Below, one piece after another: positions 1 through 8,213 of a stretch of DNA of 31,465 nt (its first letter is position 1; the number at the start of each line of letters is the position of its first letter). The stretch lies in the IMG/VR virus record IMGVR_UViG_3300044530_002431, positions 1 through 31,465 of that record; one strand, written 5' to 3'. This stretch comes from a virus. The notes beneath the pieces were generated by a model. It was not told the origin of the DNA, searched no databases, and saw nothing but the letters and a program-made list of their open reading frames with translations. The position numbers and the translations under genes are program-made.

Positions 1-1
1 T

Positions 2-643
2 TGTAACGATAAAAATATTAATTTCAGAGGAAAAGTAATATTTTCTGAAGAAAACCCCACAGGTAAGTTCCCAATTTTTTATAGACCTAACTTTTTTTTA
101 TGGAGTTACATTGACCCATCCCTTTCTAAAGGAAAGAATTCAGATGGAATTGCATCAGCCAGTGAAATATATAAAAATATAAAGTTAAGTCCTGCAATTA
201 ACGTTAACGGTAACGGTTTGATTTGGAAAAAAGATACTGTAGGTACTCCGATTGAAATTAAAAAAGAAAAAGTAAATCAAGTTGTTTATGATGGTAAACC
301 AACGACTTTTGGAGGATTAGCCTCAGATACTTTCTATTTGTTATCTTATTTGACTCAACCACCAAACGGTAAAAGACCTATAATTTACGACGATACTTTA
401 TATGGGTTTACTACCGAAAAGGTGACGAGAGAACTTTTACCTAACACATCAAGTATGGTTAGAGGTGAGGAGCTATTAGAGTTACTAAATGTAATTGTTA
501 AATTCTTGATTTCACACACTCACGCATACCCTGGTATGCCACCTGTACCAATCACTCAAGAAGGAACATCAACTTCCGACATACTAACTCAAATGCAAGA
601 AGCTTACACAAATATTCTTAATGCAAATCTTCGTATAAATTGA
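2..643 (+). CDS. Probable virion (tail/baseplate-type) protein, 5'-truncated by the window edge
   Basis: The reading frame is open from base 2 to the TAA at 641-643, so this is the C-terminal 213 residues of a longer protein. A TTG at 218 could be mistaken for a start, but the frame upstream is continuous and reads like protein (for example FPIFYRPNFFLWSYIDPS). The C-terminal part contains a helical stretch with LLELLNVIVKFLISHTHAYPG followed by a proline-rich turn and a second helix (DILTQMQEAYTNILNANLR). I do not recognise a defined family. The placement directly upstream of a 500-aa structural-type gene on the same strand suggests a virion component; that is inference. The next gene starts 20 bases downstream after a TATTTAT promoter-like motif. 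Confidence 0.7.
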   Translation, partial: CNDKNINFRGKVIFSEENPTGKFPIFYRPNFFLWSYIDPSLSKGKNSDGIASASEIYKNIKLSPAINVNGNGLIWKKDTVGTPIEIKKEKVNQVVYDGKPTTFGGLASDTFYLLSYLTQPPNGKRPIIYDDTLYGFTTEKVTRELLPNTSSMVRGEELLELLNVIVKFLISHTHAYPGMPPVPITQEGTSTSDILTQMQEAYTNILNANLRIN

Positions 644-650
644 TATTTAT
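644..650 (+). promoter_or_regulatory. TATTTAT late-promoter-like motif
   Basis: An exact TATTTAT lies 13 bases before the ATG at 664, oriented with the gene. The same 7-mer, in the same orientation relative to the gene, precedes many minus-strand structural genes in this window. It is inferred to be the phage late promoter element. Confidence 0.55.
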
Positions 651-663
651 ATTAAAAGTGTAA

Positions 664-2166
664 ATGTCAATTTTAAGGTCATATATTAACAAGAATAATA
701 CTATTACATCGAACTCATATGTTAATACAGGTAGAAACCCTGTAATTGAGTTAAACTTCGGCGCTTCGGACTATATTGTCCCTAATTACGGATTCACTCG
801 TTGTATCTTTGACTTAGGTTTAGACCTTCTATTAGAAAATATTCAATCAGGTGTAATTTCTACAGGATGTACAACAGGTATGACTCACACTCTTAAAATG
901 ACAAATACATCCTCATTTGACAATGAATTGTTGAATACTTTCATGTCAAATTCAAGAAGGAGAGCCACATCTTTCGATTTGATTTTATTTAGAATTCCTA
1001 ATGTTTCAGGCTCAACAGGAGAACCTCAAGAATGGGATGAAGGTGTAGGGTATGATTATAATGATTTCAACTTAGCAAAAAATAGTGCACAAGGGGGACA
1101 ATCTCCATTAACATATGTTGACCCTAGAAGTTTTTCTACAAGACCATCAAATTGGTATCAAATGACAACGTTGGACAACTGGTCTCAACAAGGATTATAC
1201 AGTAACACCAACTCGGGAAATGTAAATTATTCAGGTTTAACTATAGTAGCAACACAACACTTTGAACTTGGTAACGAAGATGTTGAAATGGACATGACTA
1301 ATGAAATAAATTCAATTATTGATGGGACTCTGACAGGTGTTACGGGGTGGGGATTATCTTATGTTCCTCAATTGGAAAGAATTACCGGACTCACTGACAG
1401 TTATAGTGTTGCGTTTTTTTCAAGACATACACAAACATTTTATCAACCTTTTCTTTTAACAAACTATGATGACCTCATTCAAGATGATAGGAATAAATTC
1501 TTGAAAAACCAAACGAACAAACTTTATCTATACGTTTATCAGAATGGAAACCCCGTAAATCTTGACGATAATCCAACGGTTAAAATTGAGGATGCAAATG
1601 GAAATGTGGTTAGTTCAATGTCATCTTTAACAACATGTCTAAGAACAAGGGGAGTATATGAAGTTGTGGTTCCAAATTCATTTACAGGTAGCCCTACACC
1701 CTGTATGTATTATGATGTGTGGGAAAACTTAGTAATTAATGGTCAACCTATTGCTAATATAACTAACCAATTTATATTACAACAATATTCAGCCGGTATA
1801 CAAATAGGTACATCATCAAGAGAACCTGAAAAATTCGGATTCGATTTTTATGGTATACTTCAAAATGAAAAAATTCTAAACTCTGATATTAGGAAAGTAG
1901 GTGTAACTATTAAAAAAGCTTACACGGGTCAAGTACCTTTAGAAAATATTTCAGCCTTTTACAGAGTATATGTGAAAGAAGGAACAACAGAAGTTCAAGT
2001 CCAAGATTGGACACCGATAAATAGGACACCTAATGAGTATTATTTTATTTTCGATATGAGAGATAAAATTCCGAATCAATATTTTGTCGACATTCAAGTG
2101 AACACAAGTGGTGAAAAAGATACTTATAAAAGAGAATTAACCTTCGAAATTGTAAATAAAAAATAA
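664..2166 (+). CDS. Probable virion structural protein, 500 aa
   Basis: Full-length frame starting at an ATG 13 bases after a TATTTAT motif. The protein is rich in Asn, Thr, Ser, Gly and aromatic residues with little charge, typical of beta-rich virion proteins. It has no signal peptide, membrane segment or catalytic motif that I can see. The C-terminal third (YYFIFDMRDKIPNQYFVDIQV and following) reads like an immunoglobulin-like beta domain. The stop codon overlaps the start of the next gene by one base (TAATG), which suggests translational coupling. The family is not recognised; a baseplate, neck or tail role is inferred only from composition and from the structural neighbourhood. Confidence 0.7.
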   Translation: MSILRSYINKNNTITSNSYVNTGRNPVIELNFGASDYIVPNYGFTRCIFDLGLDLLLENIQSGVISTGCTTGMTHTLKMTNTSSFDNELLNTFMSNSRRRATSFDLILFRIPNVSGSTGEPQEWDEGVGYDYNDFNLAKNSAQGGQSPLTYVDPRSFSTRPSNWYQMTTLDNWSQQGLYSNTNSGNVNYSGLTIVATQHFELGNEDVEMDMTNEINSIIDGTLTGVTGWGLSYVPQLERITGLTDSYSVAFFSRHTQTFYQPFLLTNYDDLIQDDRNKFLKNQTNKLYLYVYQNGNPVNLDDNPTVKIEDANGNVVSSMSSLTTCLRTRGVYEVVVPNSFTGSPTPCMYYDVWENLVINGQPIANITNQFILQQYSAGIQIGTSSREPEKFGFDFYGILQNEKILNSDIRKVGVTIKKAYTGQVPLENISAFYRVYVKEGTTEVQVQDWTPINRTPNEYYFIFDMRDKIPNQYFVDIQVNTSGEKDTYKRELTFEIVNKK

Positions 2167-2627
2167 TGAAAACTAATAGATTAACAGAAACGGATTTAAA
2201 AAGAATTATAGGCAAAGTTTTATCTGAAGAACAATTACCCGAAAATTATATGTTTTTCAGTAACCTTAGACAAATAAAAAGACAATGTGAAATGCTTTTA
2301 GAAATGGATGAATCAATGGTTGATTCCATAATTCAAAATGGTCATGATTGGGCGGATGACCACGTTACAGAAGCCAAAACAAACATGGACCAAGTTTTTG
2401 ATTTTTTTATGAATGAAAAATCTAAAAAAGAATCATACGTTGATTACGAAGACATAACTGAAGCTAAAAAAACAGGTTCTAAACTATGTTCAAGAGGTAA
2501 GGCGGCTGCTAAGGCTAAGTTTAAGGTTTACCCCTCAGCTTACGCTAATGGTTATGCTGTACAGGTTTGTAAAGGTAAGATGCCAGGTCTTGACGGAAAA
2601 AAACATTGTTCAGGTTCTTATTGTTAA
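2166..2627 (+). CDS. Small basic Cys-containing phage protein with N-terminal LTE/LxE helix
   Basis: 153 aa, start coupled to the preceding stop (TAATG). The N-terminus RLTETDLKRIIGKVLSEEQ is an amphipathic helix ending in LSE, which fits the (L/I)xE cleavage consensus of T4-type gp21 prohead proteases. The C-terminus, from about residue 100, is a compact basic module: SKLCSRGKAAAKAKFKVYPSA, then AVQVCKGKMPG and a final HCSGSYC. I recall very similar KFKVYPSAYAN modules in small proteins of large phages and some large eukaryotic viruses, where the function is unknown. The basic Cys-rich tail might bind nucleic acid or zinc. A capsid-internal protein is one possibility, given the N-terminal motif; this is inference. 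Confidence 0.7.
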   Translation: MKTNRLTETDLKRIIGKVLSEEQLPENYMFFSNLRQIKRQCEMLLEMDESMVDSIIQNGHDWADDHVTEAKTNMDQVFDFFMNEKSKKESYVDYEDITEAKKTGSKLCSRGKAAAKAKFKVYPSAYANGYAVQVCKGKMPGLDGKKHCSGSYC

Positions 2628-2651
2628 TTATTAAGTTTCTTCTTATATTTG
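2621..2651 (+). promoter_or_regulatory. Bacteroidota-type promoter (TTG-N20-TATATTTG)
   Basis: TTG at 2621-2623 and TATATTTG at 2644-2651, 20 bases apart, match the Bacteroidota sigma-A consensus. The G of the -7 box is only four bases from the ATG at 2656, so the transcript would start at or next to the start codon. Confidence 0.65.
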
Positions 2652-2655
2652 AACA

Positions 2656-3066
2656 ATGGAAAAAAAGATTGTTGGTTATATACCTAATTTACTTTTTAAA
2701 TTTTATCTACATTTAAAAGACAGGTTTGACCCAAAACCACCTATATCATATGAGGAAAAAACCTCTGTTGATATTTGTTTGAATTTGATATCAAGAAAAG
2801 ATTCCAAATTGACTTATGCACCAAAATCTCATAAAAGATTTATAAAAAATGACATGAACGATATGTTTATTGTCGTCGAAAACCGAACTGTTAATCTTAT
2901 TAATCACGTATATAGTTACACCGTTTATATTGAAGATGTAGAACTATACAATACACTAATTGATTCTTTTGATATTGAATTAGAAAAAAGAAGAGAAGAT
3001 TTAGAAAATGAGATAAAAAATAATATTCAACACTCTCTCAATAATATATTAAATAAGTTGAACTAA
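2656..3066 (+). CDS. Hypothetical protein, 136 aa
   Basis: The ATG lies four bases after a Bacteroidota-type -7 box, so the mRNA is probably leaderless. The N-terminal half is basic and contains a hydrophobic stretch (IPNLLFKFYLHL) too short and charged to be a clear membrane helix. The C-terminus is a long charged helix (ELEKRREDLENEIKNNI) likely to be coiled coil. No family is recognised. The host-type promoter, unlike the TATTTAT motif of its neighbours, suggests early or middle expression. The 3' end overlaps the convergent gene by four bases. Confidence 0.65.
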   Translation: MEKKIVGYIPNLLFKFYLHLKDRFDPKPPISYEEKTSVDICLNLISRKDSKLTYAPKSHKRFIKNDMNDMFIVVENRTVNLINHVYSYTVYIEDVELYNTLIDSFDIELEKRREDLENEIKNNIQHSLNNILNKLN

Positions 3067-3929
3067 TACCTACCTGTAAGGTAAACATATAAAACCTCAG
3101 GTATTCTAAAACAAGTTCTTTTCTCACCTTTATCATTCACACAATTAATTGGTGTGAGTTGACTAACAATTTTTTTAATTTCGATTGGAGCATTACTCAA
3201 TTGACTATAAATCTGTTCAACAGGATACAATAATCTAGAACTATACTCTTCCTTTAATACCTTCAAAATAATCGACTCAATTGATTCGTTCTTCGATTTA
3301 TATGAAACCATAGTTGGTTTGTTACCTGTACCAATTTTCGGATTGGATTTTTCCGCCCTTCTTTTTTGCTGACAAGCAGACCTTTTTTCCGACGCACTCA
3401 TTTTTGATGCAACATGAACTGCCCTACATTTTGGATATGATGTAGATTTTGCTTCAGGTCGACCACAAGGAGGATGTTTACCTTTTTCGTCTTTCCTACA
3501 AATGTTAACCCAAGGTCCTTTTGGTTGTTTACTACCTTTGGGTTTTTTCTTTGTCCCAAACCAAACAGCTAAATCTTCTTTTATAAATTCAGGTTCCTTT
3601 TGAGGTAAACCTGACATTGTGGGATTGATAGCTGAACCCTCCTCATCATTTTGTCCCTGATAGGATTTTTTGAGTTGAGTCATCAATTTTGATATCAATC
3701 TTGTTCTATTTTCCTTCTCTATAGTTTCTTGAGGCTCTAGTTTGAATTCATCGTCATAATCTTCATATTCTAACTCAGCATTTATAAAAGGAGAAACTCT
3801 ATCTGTGAAAGGTCCAAGTTGTTCTTCATTCCAATCTTGAGGTGCTAAGACAATTGGTACTTTATATTTTCCAGAATTAGCACTGCCGGTTGCTTCACTT
3901 ACATTTGTTTTTTTACTACTATTCATCAT
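3063..3929 (-). CDS. Phage protein with basic Cys-rich module, possible capsid or nucleoid component
   Basis: 288 aa. Residues 30-120 are acidic and look disordered. Residues 136-195 form a basic module with Cys144, Cys155, Cys168 and Cys186 in the pattern WVNICRKDEKGKHPPCGR, then YPKCRAVHVASKMS and ACQQKRRAEKS. I recall this module from uncharacterised large-phage proteins; the spacing suggests metal binding. Residues 214-230 (NESIESIILKVLKEEYS) repeat the helix-plus-LxE pattern seen at the N-terminus of the 2166-2627 protein. A TATTTAT motif ends two bases before the first ATG, five before the second in-frame ATG, so the message would be essentially leaderless. Function unknown. Confidence 0.7.
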   Translation of the reverse strand: MMNSSKKTNVSEATGSANSGKYKVPIVLAPQDWNEEQLGPFTDRVSPFINAELEYEDYDDEFKLEPQETIEKENRTRLISKLMTQLKKSYQGQNDEEGSAINPTMSGLPQKEPEFIKEDLAVWFGTKKKPKGSKQPKGPWVNICRKDEKGKHPPCGRPEAKSTSYPKCRAVHVASKMSASEKRSACQQKRRAEKSNPKIGTGNKPTMVSYKSKNESIESIILKVLKEEYSSRLLYPVEQIYSQLSNAPIEIKKIVSQLTPINCVNDKGEKRTCFRIPEVLYVYLTGRY

Positions 3930-3931
3930 AA

Positions 3932-3938
3932 ATAAATA
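3932..3938 (-). promoter_or_regulatory. TATTTAT late-promoter-like motif
   Basis: The minus strand reads TATTTATTTATGATG into the 3929 start, with two overlapping copies of TATTTAT. A related TATTCAT (3937-3943, plus strand) lies ten bases before the divergent start at 3954. The whole divergent control region is only 24 bases long. Confidence 0.5.
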
Positions 3939-3953
3939 TTCATAAATTTAAAT

Positions 3954-4199
3954 ATGGAACACAATCAATCATCAATTATTAATCTTTTTGATACTATACC
4001 TATTTCCAGTCAAGAAGAATTGGATTTGATATGTGAAAATCTTTCAGAAGCACAATCATTATTTTTTATAATTCAAGCATTAGAATTTTGTTACCATAAA
4101 GGTGTATTCAGTTTAACTGAGGCTGAACTTGTTTCTAAATCAATAAGAACTTTAAATAGTAGACCAAAAAAAACTAATGAATCCAAAAAAGATAAGTGA
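3954..4199 (+). CDS. Hypothetical protein, 81 aa
   Basis: A small acidic, helical protein with a basic C-terminal tail (RPKKTNESKKDK). The middle segment SEAQSLFFIIQALEFCYHKG is hydrophobic but interrupted, more like a buried amphipathic helix than a membrane span. It is divergent from the 3063-3929 gene with 24 bases between the start codons. Its 3' end overlaps the next gene by 23 bases in another frame, so the two are probably co-expressed. No family is recognised. Confidence 0.55.
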   Translation: MEHNQSSIINLFDTIPISSQEELDLICENLSEAQSLFFIIQALEFCYHKGVFSLTEAELVSKSIRTLNSRPKKTNESKKDK

Positions 4200-4362
4200 A
4201 TTAGAATCAAGAATAATTGAAATAGAATACCAAATTACCACAGAAATTTCCAAAGGACATAAACCATTTTATGGTGACCACTTGGAAAGTTTAAGACAGG
4301 AAGTCAAAACTTTAAGGTGTATTGTATTTGGTTATGAATCTTCATATTGTAAATCCAAATAA
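4177..4362 (+). CDS. Hypothetical small coiled-coil protein, 61 aa
   Basis: Starts inside the end of the preceding gene (23-base overlap) at ATG 4177. The sequence is mostly two helices with heptad-like hydrophobic spacing (ISELESRIIEIEYQITTEI and LESLRQEVKTLRCIVFG). A strong terminator begins at its stop codon. This and the preceding gene probably form a two-gene unit of unknown function. Confidence 0.5.
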   Translation: MNPKKISELESRIIEIEYQITTEISKGHKPFYGDHLESLRQEVKTLRCIVFGYESSYCKSK

Positions 4363-4363
4363 A

Positions 4364-4388
4364 AAAAGGGTCCTTTTGGGACCCTTTT
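4364..4388. terminator. Bidirectional Rho-independent terminator
   Basis: A ten-base-pair stem (AAAAGGGTCC with GGACCCTTTT) with a five-base loop is flanked by A and T runs. It can end transcription of the 3954-4362 pair on the plus strand and of the major capsid gene on the minus strand. Confidence 0.85.
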
Positions 4389-4409
4389 ATATTTTTGGTT
4401 AAGACCAAA

Positions 4410-6212
4410 TTATCTCAACTCTCTCAAGTCGAATGTTCTTACTCCATCAACTGTGATTCTACCATAGAATCTGTTGTTTACAACCTTCTTAGCGTATCTA
4501 GTCATGATACCTTTGATTGGTGTAAAGTTGAATGGATTATACATTGTTGGAGTTAATTGTAGAGGTACATATGGTGCGTAGATGTAACCTGTGTCTAGTA
4601 AAGACGTACCTTTGTGTCCCAATAACAATTGGTTAGCTGGGAAGTAAGGGTCTCTATAAACTTGGTATCTACCTGCAAGAGTACCAATTCTTTCAATACC
4701 CATGTTGTATTGGTCTTGCTCAGGAGCTGCGTTTGAAACGTGGAAATATTCTAAGTCATCAAAAATCGCAGAGATTTCAGATGAAACAACAATCCAGTTA
4801 GCACCGCCTCTAAGTGTTGACTTATGGATTTGAGCAGAAATTTGGTTTACTGCAGTGATAAGAGTTTGGTTCCAATCCTTTTGAGTATAAGGAACTGCAC
4901 CAATACTACTTAATCTCTTCCAACCGTTGTAATCCCATCTCAAGTTCCAAGCCGCTGCTTTTCTCAAATCTCTAAGGATTTCTCTATCGATTTCAGCTGC
5001 AACTTGCTCAGACAATAAAGCTGTCAATTCTGCTTCTGCATCAATATTGTGGAATGCTGCAACGTCTTGTGCCATTTCAGGAGACCATTGTGCTCTTAAT
5101 TTTCTCTCAGTTACAGAAACTGTTACTGACATAAGGTCAAAAGATACCTCACCAATCTTATCTTCGAACTCAAGGTTCTTGTAGATTTTGTAAGTACCTG
5201 TAAACGCGTCAGCTACAGCAGTAGCAGAAGAGAATGAAGAACCAGTGTAACCATCTAGTGAACCACCACATGAGATACATACTGGAACTTGTAAATCGAT
5301 TTCAAGGTAGATTTTACCTTCAACATCACAAAGGTCATCATATTGACCACCACCAGTTTTACTGTTAGGGAATACTGCAGTTGCGTTGTTGTTACCGTAT
5401 TGAACGATACCTTTACCATATCTTTGAGTTACCACTCTGAAAAGATAGTTGTTAGATGTGTTAGCCGAAGTATAAACGTTTCCTGCTTTACCTCTGATTG
5501 TCAAATCAGCCAAGAAAGATTCGTTATCAATCGGGTTACCATCTGGACCGATAAGTTTACCAGCTCCATCAGATGCGAAACCTGACATAACTACAAGAAC
5601 TTTTCTGTAATTATCTGTGTCATATCCTGAAGGAATTAATGAATCACCAACCCAAGCTACTGTTACTACAGAACCTGTAATTGCTGACCACTCACCCTTA
5701 GAATAATCGTAAAGACCTGGAGGGTCTAAAGCTGGTTCATTACCTTCATAAAATCTATCATAAAGGTCTTTGGTGTTGTTATAGTCATAACCACTGTTAG
5801 GTGTTTGACCTTCAGTCGCATTTGGTGCTCCGTAAGGTGCCCAGTGTGTTGCGTTGTTAGCTGTTTCAGTTTCATATGACTGAATGTTAGGTACAAAGTA
5901 GAACAATTTACCAATTGGTAAGTTCATAGCCTGTACTGAAACGATGTCGTTAGCTAAAAGTTTAGAGAATACTCTTCTCACAATAGGGAAAACCACAGTT
6001 TCAAACGCACCTGTATCAGATGTTGAAGCCGCTTCGTTGATTAAATATGAAGCTTGGTTTTCATAAAGTTGAGCTACATTCTCTTTTAAGTGACCTTTAA
6101 GACCCTCAAGGAATCCTAATTTGTCCCATTTGTTGATTGTGTCTTCTTTGATAACTTTGAGGTGCTTGAGACCGATGTTACCAACTAGACCTGATTCTAA
6201 TAATGCTCCCAT
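4410..6212 (-). CDS. Major capsid protein, T4 gp23-like
   Basis: 600 aa. Residues 61-110 follow the T4 gp23 pattern: a short disordered linker, then TGAFETVVFPIVRRVFSKLL and SVQAMNLPIGKLFYFVP, where gp23 begins its mature HK97-type fold. The first 60 residues are helical and end SYLINE; INE60 fits the (L/I)xE consensus of the gp21-type protease encoded upstream, and T4 gp23 is cut at a similar place (residue 65). The C-terminal part includes DREILRDLRKAAAWNLRWD and a conserved-looking RITVDGVRTFDLRELR tail. It is last in the terminase-portal-protease-scaffold-capsid order. The leader is very A-rich with no Shine-Dalgarno, as in strongly translated Bacteroidota genes, and by eye the gene uses more C-ending codons than its neighbours, consistent with high expression. 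Confidence 0.93.
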   Translation of the reverse strand: MGALLESGLVGNIGLKHLKVIKEDTINKWDKLGFLEGLKGHLKENVAQLYENQASYLINEAASTSDTGAFETVVFPIVRRVFSKLLANDIVSVQAMNLPIGKLFYFVPNIQSYETETANNATHWAPYGAPNATEGQTPNSGYDYNNTKDLYDRFYEGNEPALDPPGLYDYSKGEWSAITGSVVTVAWVGDSLIPSGYDTDNYRKVLVVMSGFASDGAGKLIGPDGNPIDNESFLADLTIRGKAGNVYTSANTSNNYLFRVVTQRYGKGIVQYGNNNATAVFPNSKTGGGQYDDLCDVEGKIYLEIDLQVPVCISCGGSLDGYTGSSFSSATAVADAFTGTYKIYKNLEFEDKIGEVSFDLMSVTVSVTERKLRAQWSPEMAQDVAAFHNIDAEAELTALLSEQVAAEIDREILRDLRKAAAWNLRWDYNGWKRLSSIGAVPYTQKDWNQTLITAVNQISAQIHKSTLRGGANWIVVSSEISAIFDDLEYFHVSNAAPEQDQYNMGIERIGTLAGRYQVYRDPYFPANQLLLGHKGTSLLDTGYIYAPYVPLQLTPTMYNPFNFTPIKGIMTRYAKKVVNNRFYGRITVDGVRTFDLRELR

Positions 6213-6243
6213 TTTTTTTATTTTTTGGTTTTATTTTATTTTT

Positions 6244-7788
6244 TTATCTAATCTTTGACATTAAATCTTTCATTCTTAGGAATTGAGGATTTTCATATGT
6301 CTTAGATTCGATTAATGTTGTCGCAGAACCTGAAGAAACTTCTTTATTAAGTTTTGTTTCGACAGTTTCGTTGATTGATTTAGTTTCTGTCTTAGATAAT
6401 TCGTCTTTGATTGATTTATAAAGAGTTTTTGACTCTTTTAAACTTTCTACAGAATCGAATCTTCTAAGAATATTTATTTTTTCTTTCTTAGTTGTTGAGT
6501 GTTCAGTGAATAATCTTGTTGCATATGCGAGATTAGAGTTAAAAATTGCAACTTCGTTCAATTTTTCTCTAAATACATTTAATGCTTTTCTGTATTCTTC
6601 ATTTTTTTCTCTCAACATACTAACTTCTGCATCAATTGATTCCTTTTTTACGTTAGCATTGAAACCTGAGTGAGCTCTTGGTTTTGGTAAACCTCCAGGT
6701 GTTCTGAAATTAGTACCACTACCTAAAGTTCTTGGTGACTCTTTAGCTTCAACTTTTTTAACCATTTTATTTTTACCAACTTCCGCATTTTCTCCCTTAC
6801 CGAATTTTACTTTTTTAGCATTACCAGTTCCTACAGATTTAGGACCTTCTTTCATTTTTGTATTGAATCCACCGCTTTCTTTCTTGTAAGAAAATTTAGG
6901 TCCTTTACCAAGTCCAAGTCCTTTAGCTTTAACTGACATTTTAGCTTCTTTAGTTTCTTTCTTGGGAGATTTTTTGTGGTTGTAAGATTCACCCATCATT
7001 GCTTCATCATCTGACTCTTCATCATCTGACTCTTCCATTATGTCGTCATCATCTGACTCTTCCATTATGTCGTCATCATCTGACTCTTCCATTATGTCGT
7101 CATCATCTGACTCTTCCATTATGTCGTCATCATCTGACTCTTCCATTATGTCCTCATCATCGTCCAAAGAAATTTCATAAACAATTTCTTCATCTTCGAT
7201 GTCGTCTTGAGATACGTCTGACATATCTGAGTCAGAACTGAATATCGCATCTAAAACGTCATCAATGTTTTCATTTGTTTCGTGCTCCATTTCATTAAAG
7301 TTTTCATCAATGTTTATTTTTTCGTTTTCTGCTTCACCAAGTTTTACAACATATTCGGTGTCGGCATCATTGTCTTTAAGATGAATGTCTTCACCGTCTT
7401 TTTTTACGATAATTCCATCATCTTCTCCCATTGCCTTGAAAACCTTTAGGAGTTCTTCTTCGTCCTCGATGTGAGTCAAATCAATTGGAGCTTCTTCCGA
7501 ATCCATATCTAGCTCGAAAGATTCTTCATCAGATTCTTCATCTTCGGGTTCAACTTCAGATTCATCGTCAAATGACATCTCCATATCTGTTTCGATATCA
7601 TCTTCCATTTCATCATCAGCTTCTTTTACAACCTCATCCTCATTTTCGGAAAGAGATTCTTTTACTAATTGGTTGATTTCTTCCTTCATTGTTGAAGCAA
7701 GTATTCCTTTTGCATTTTCGGCAATTGCTTCCTCAACGTTTTTCATTTGAATAAGCGCCTCTTGTACTAAATTTTTATTTTCTTGCAT
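6244..7788 (-). CDS. Prohead scaffold/core protein, T4 gp22-like, with acidic 9-aa repeats
   Basis: 514 aa, directly upstream of the capsid gene (31-base gap), the gp22 position. Residues 1-50 are helical with LxE-type sites (LVQE, SLSE). Residues 50-265 are extremely acidic and include about five tandem DIMEESDDD units (213-257). Residues 270-380 are basic and Gly-rich. Residues 384-468 form a helical domain (SMLREKNEEYRKALNVFREK, then LNEVAIFNSNLAYATRLFTE, then KKEKINILRRFDSVESLKES) that I take to be the conserved capsid-interacting scaffold domain of T4-related phages. Scaffolds are degraded by the prohead protease during maturation, and low-complexity acidic sequence fits that. A TATTTAT motif lies 24 bases upstream. 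Confidence 0.82.
   Translation of the reverse strand: MQENKNLVQEALIQMKNVEEAIAENAKGILASTMKEEINQLVKESLSENEDEVVKEADDEMEDDIETDMEMSFDDESEVEPEDEESDEESFELDMDSEEAPIDLTHIEDEEELLKVFKAMGEDDGIIVKKDGEDIHLKDNDADTEYVVKLGEAENEKINIDENFNEMEHETNENIDDVLDAIFSSDSDMSDVSQDDIEDEEIVYEISLDDDEDIMEESDDDDIMEESDDDDIMEESDDDDIMEESDDDDIMEESDDEESDDEAMMGESYNHKKSPKKETKEAKMSVKAKGLGLGKGPKFSYKKESGGFNTKMKEGPKSVGTGNAKKVKFGKGENAEVGKNKMVKKVEAKESPRTLGSGTNFRTPGGLPKPRAHSGFNANVKKESIDAEVSMLREKNEEYRKALNVFREKLNEVAIFNSNLAYATRLFTEHSTTKKEKINILRRFDSVESLKESKTLYKSIKDELSKTETKSINETVETKLNKEVSSGSATTLIESKTYENPQFLRMKDLMSKIR
7018..7152 (-). repeat. 27-bp tandem repeat inside the scaffold gene
   Basis: About five near-identical 27-base units (core GACTCTTCCATTATGTCGTC on the plus strand) encode DIMEESDDD. 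The units are almost identical in DNA as well as protein, so they probably expanded recently or are kept homogeneous by recombination. The unit length is a multiple of three, so copy number can change without a frameshift. Confidence 0.9.
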
Positions 7789-7812
7789 ACGAAAATGTAT
7801 TATTTTTAACTA

Positions 7813-7819
7813 ATAAATA
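7813..7819 (-). promoter_or_regulatory. TATTTAT late-promoter-like motif (scaffold-capsid unit)
   Basis: Exact TATTTAT on the minus strand, 24 bases before the scaffold ATG at 7788. No similar motif precedes the capsid gene, so scaffold and capsid are probably one transcription unit. Confidence 0.6.
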
Positions 7820-7848
7820 GTTTCTATTTTGAAAAAAGATTTAATTTG

Positions 7849-8181
7849 TTATACAACAACGTAAGATTTTGTTTGTTGTTGTAAATTCACAACACTTTTA
7901 CCTGTCTGTTGCGAAATCCAAGTTGTTATATTAGAAAAATTATCATCTAAGATAAGATATGAGAATTTTGCACTTGTCACATCATCTTCTAAAATAATGT
8001 TGTAGAAATTATTTGAACTTGGGCTGTTAATAATAACAGTAGTATTACTCTGTAAATAAATTATTTGTGAAATTGTTTCTCCGGCACCTTCCAAATATGC
8101 AATACAAGAGGACCATGATGGTGCATTAATTACTCTTTGTACATCAGTTGAACCGTTTTTTGAGAAAGTATTAAAATTCAT
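7849..8181 (-). CDS. Hypothetical protein, 110 aa
   Basis: I start this gene at ATG 8181 rather than an in-frame ATG at 8235, because a TATTTAT motif lies 13 bases upstream of 8181 and the longer version would run through a transcription terminator. The protein is rich in Ser, Asn, Thr and Ile, with a run of predicted beta strands (ISQIIYLQSNTTVIINSP, FYNIILEDD, KFSYLILDD). It has no signal peptide. Its position between protease and scaffold genes suggests a minor head component. T4 encodes small head proteins (gp67, gp68) upstream of gene 21, but I see no sequence resemblance. Confidence 0.6.
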   Translation of the reverse strand: MNFNTFSKNGSTDVQRVINAPSWSSCIAYLEGAGETISQIIYLQSNTTVIINSPSSNNFYNIILEDDVTSAKFSYLILDDNFSNITTWISQQTGKSVVNLQQQTKSYVVV

Positions 8182-8194
8182 TTTGTATTTTCCT

Positions 8195-8201
8195 ATAAAT
8201 A
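8195..8201 (-). promoter_or_regulatory. TATTTAT late-promoter-like motif
   Basis: Exact TATTTAT, 13 bases before the ATG at 8181 and just after the terminator of the preceding gene. The terminator-then-motif order is good support for the motif being a real promoter. Confidence 0.65.
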
Positions 8202-8213
8202 CTGACCATAAAA

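Noticed and set aside
218-643. TTG at 218 as the start of the first gene
   Set aside because: The frame is open to the window edge and the upstream translation looks like genuine protein, so the gene is truncated, not starting at 218.
7018-7152. Regular repeats that could suggest a CRISPR array
   Set aside because: Units are contiguous with no unique spacers, and they encode the DIMEESDDD repeat in frame.
6999-7241. Open plus-strand frame over the acidic repeats (His/Leu-rich)
   Set aside because: It is the antisense of the tandem repeat in the scaffold gene, with periodic low-complexity protein and no promoter or leader features.
8195-8201. Plus-strand TATAAATA reading of the motif as a classical T4 late promoter
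   Set aside because: Read in the T4 orientation, these sites would point away from the genes they precede. The T4 reading at 8194-8201 would drive transcription into antisense sequence.
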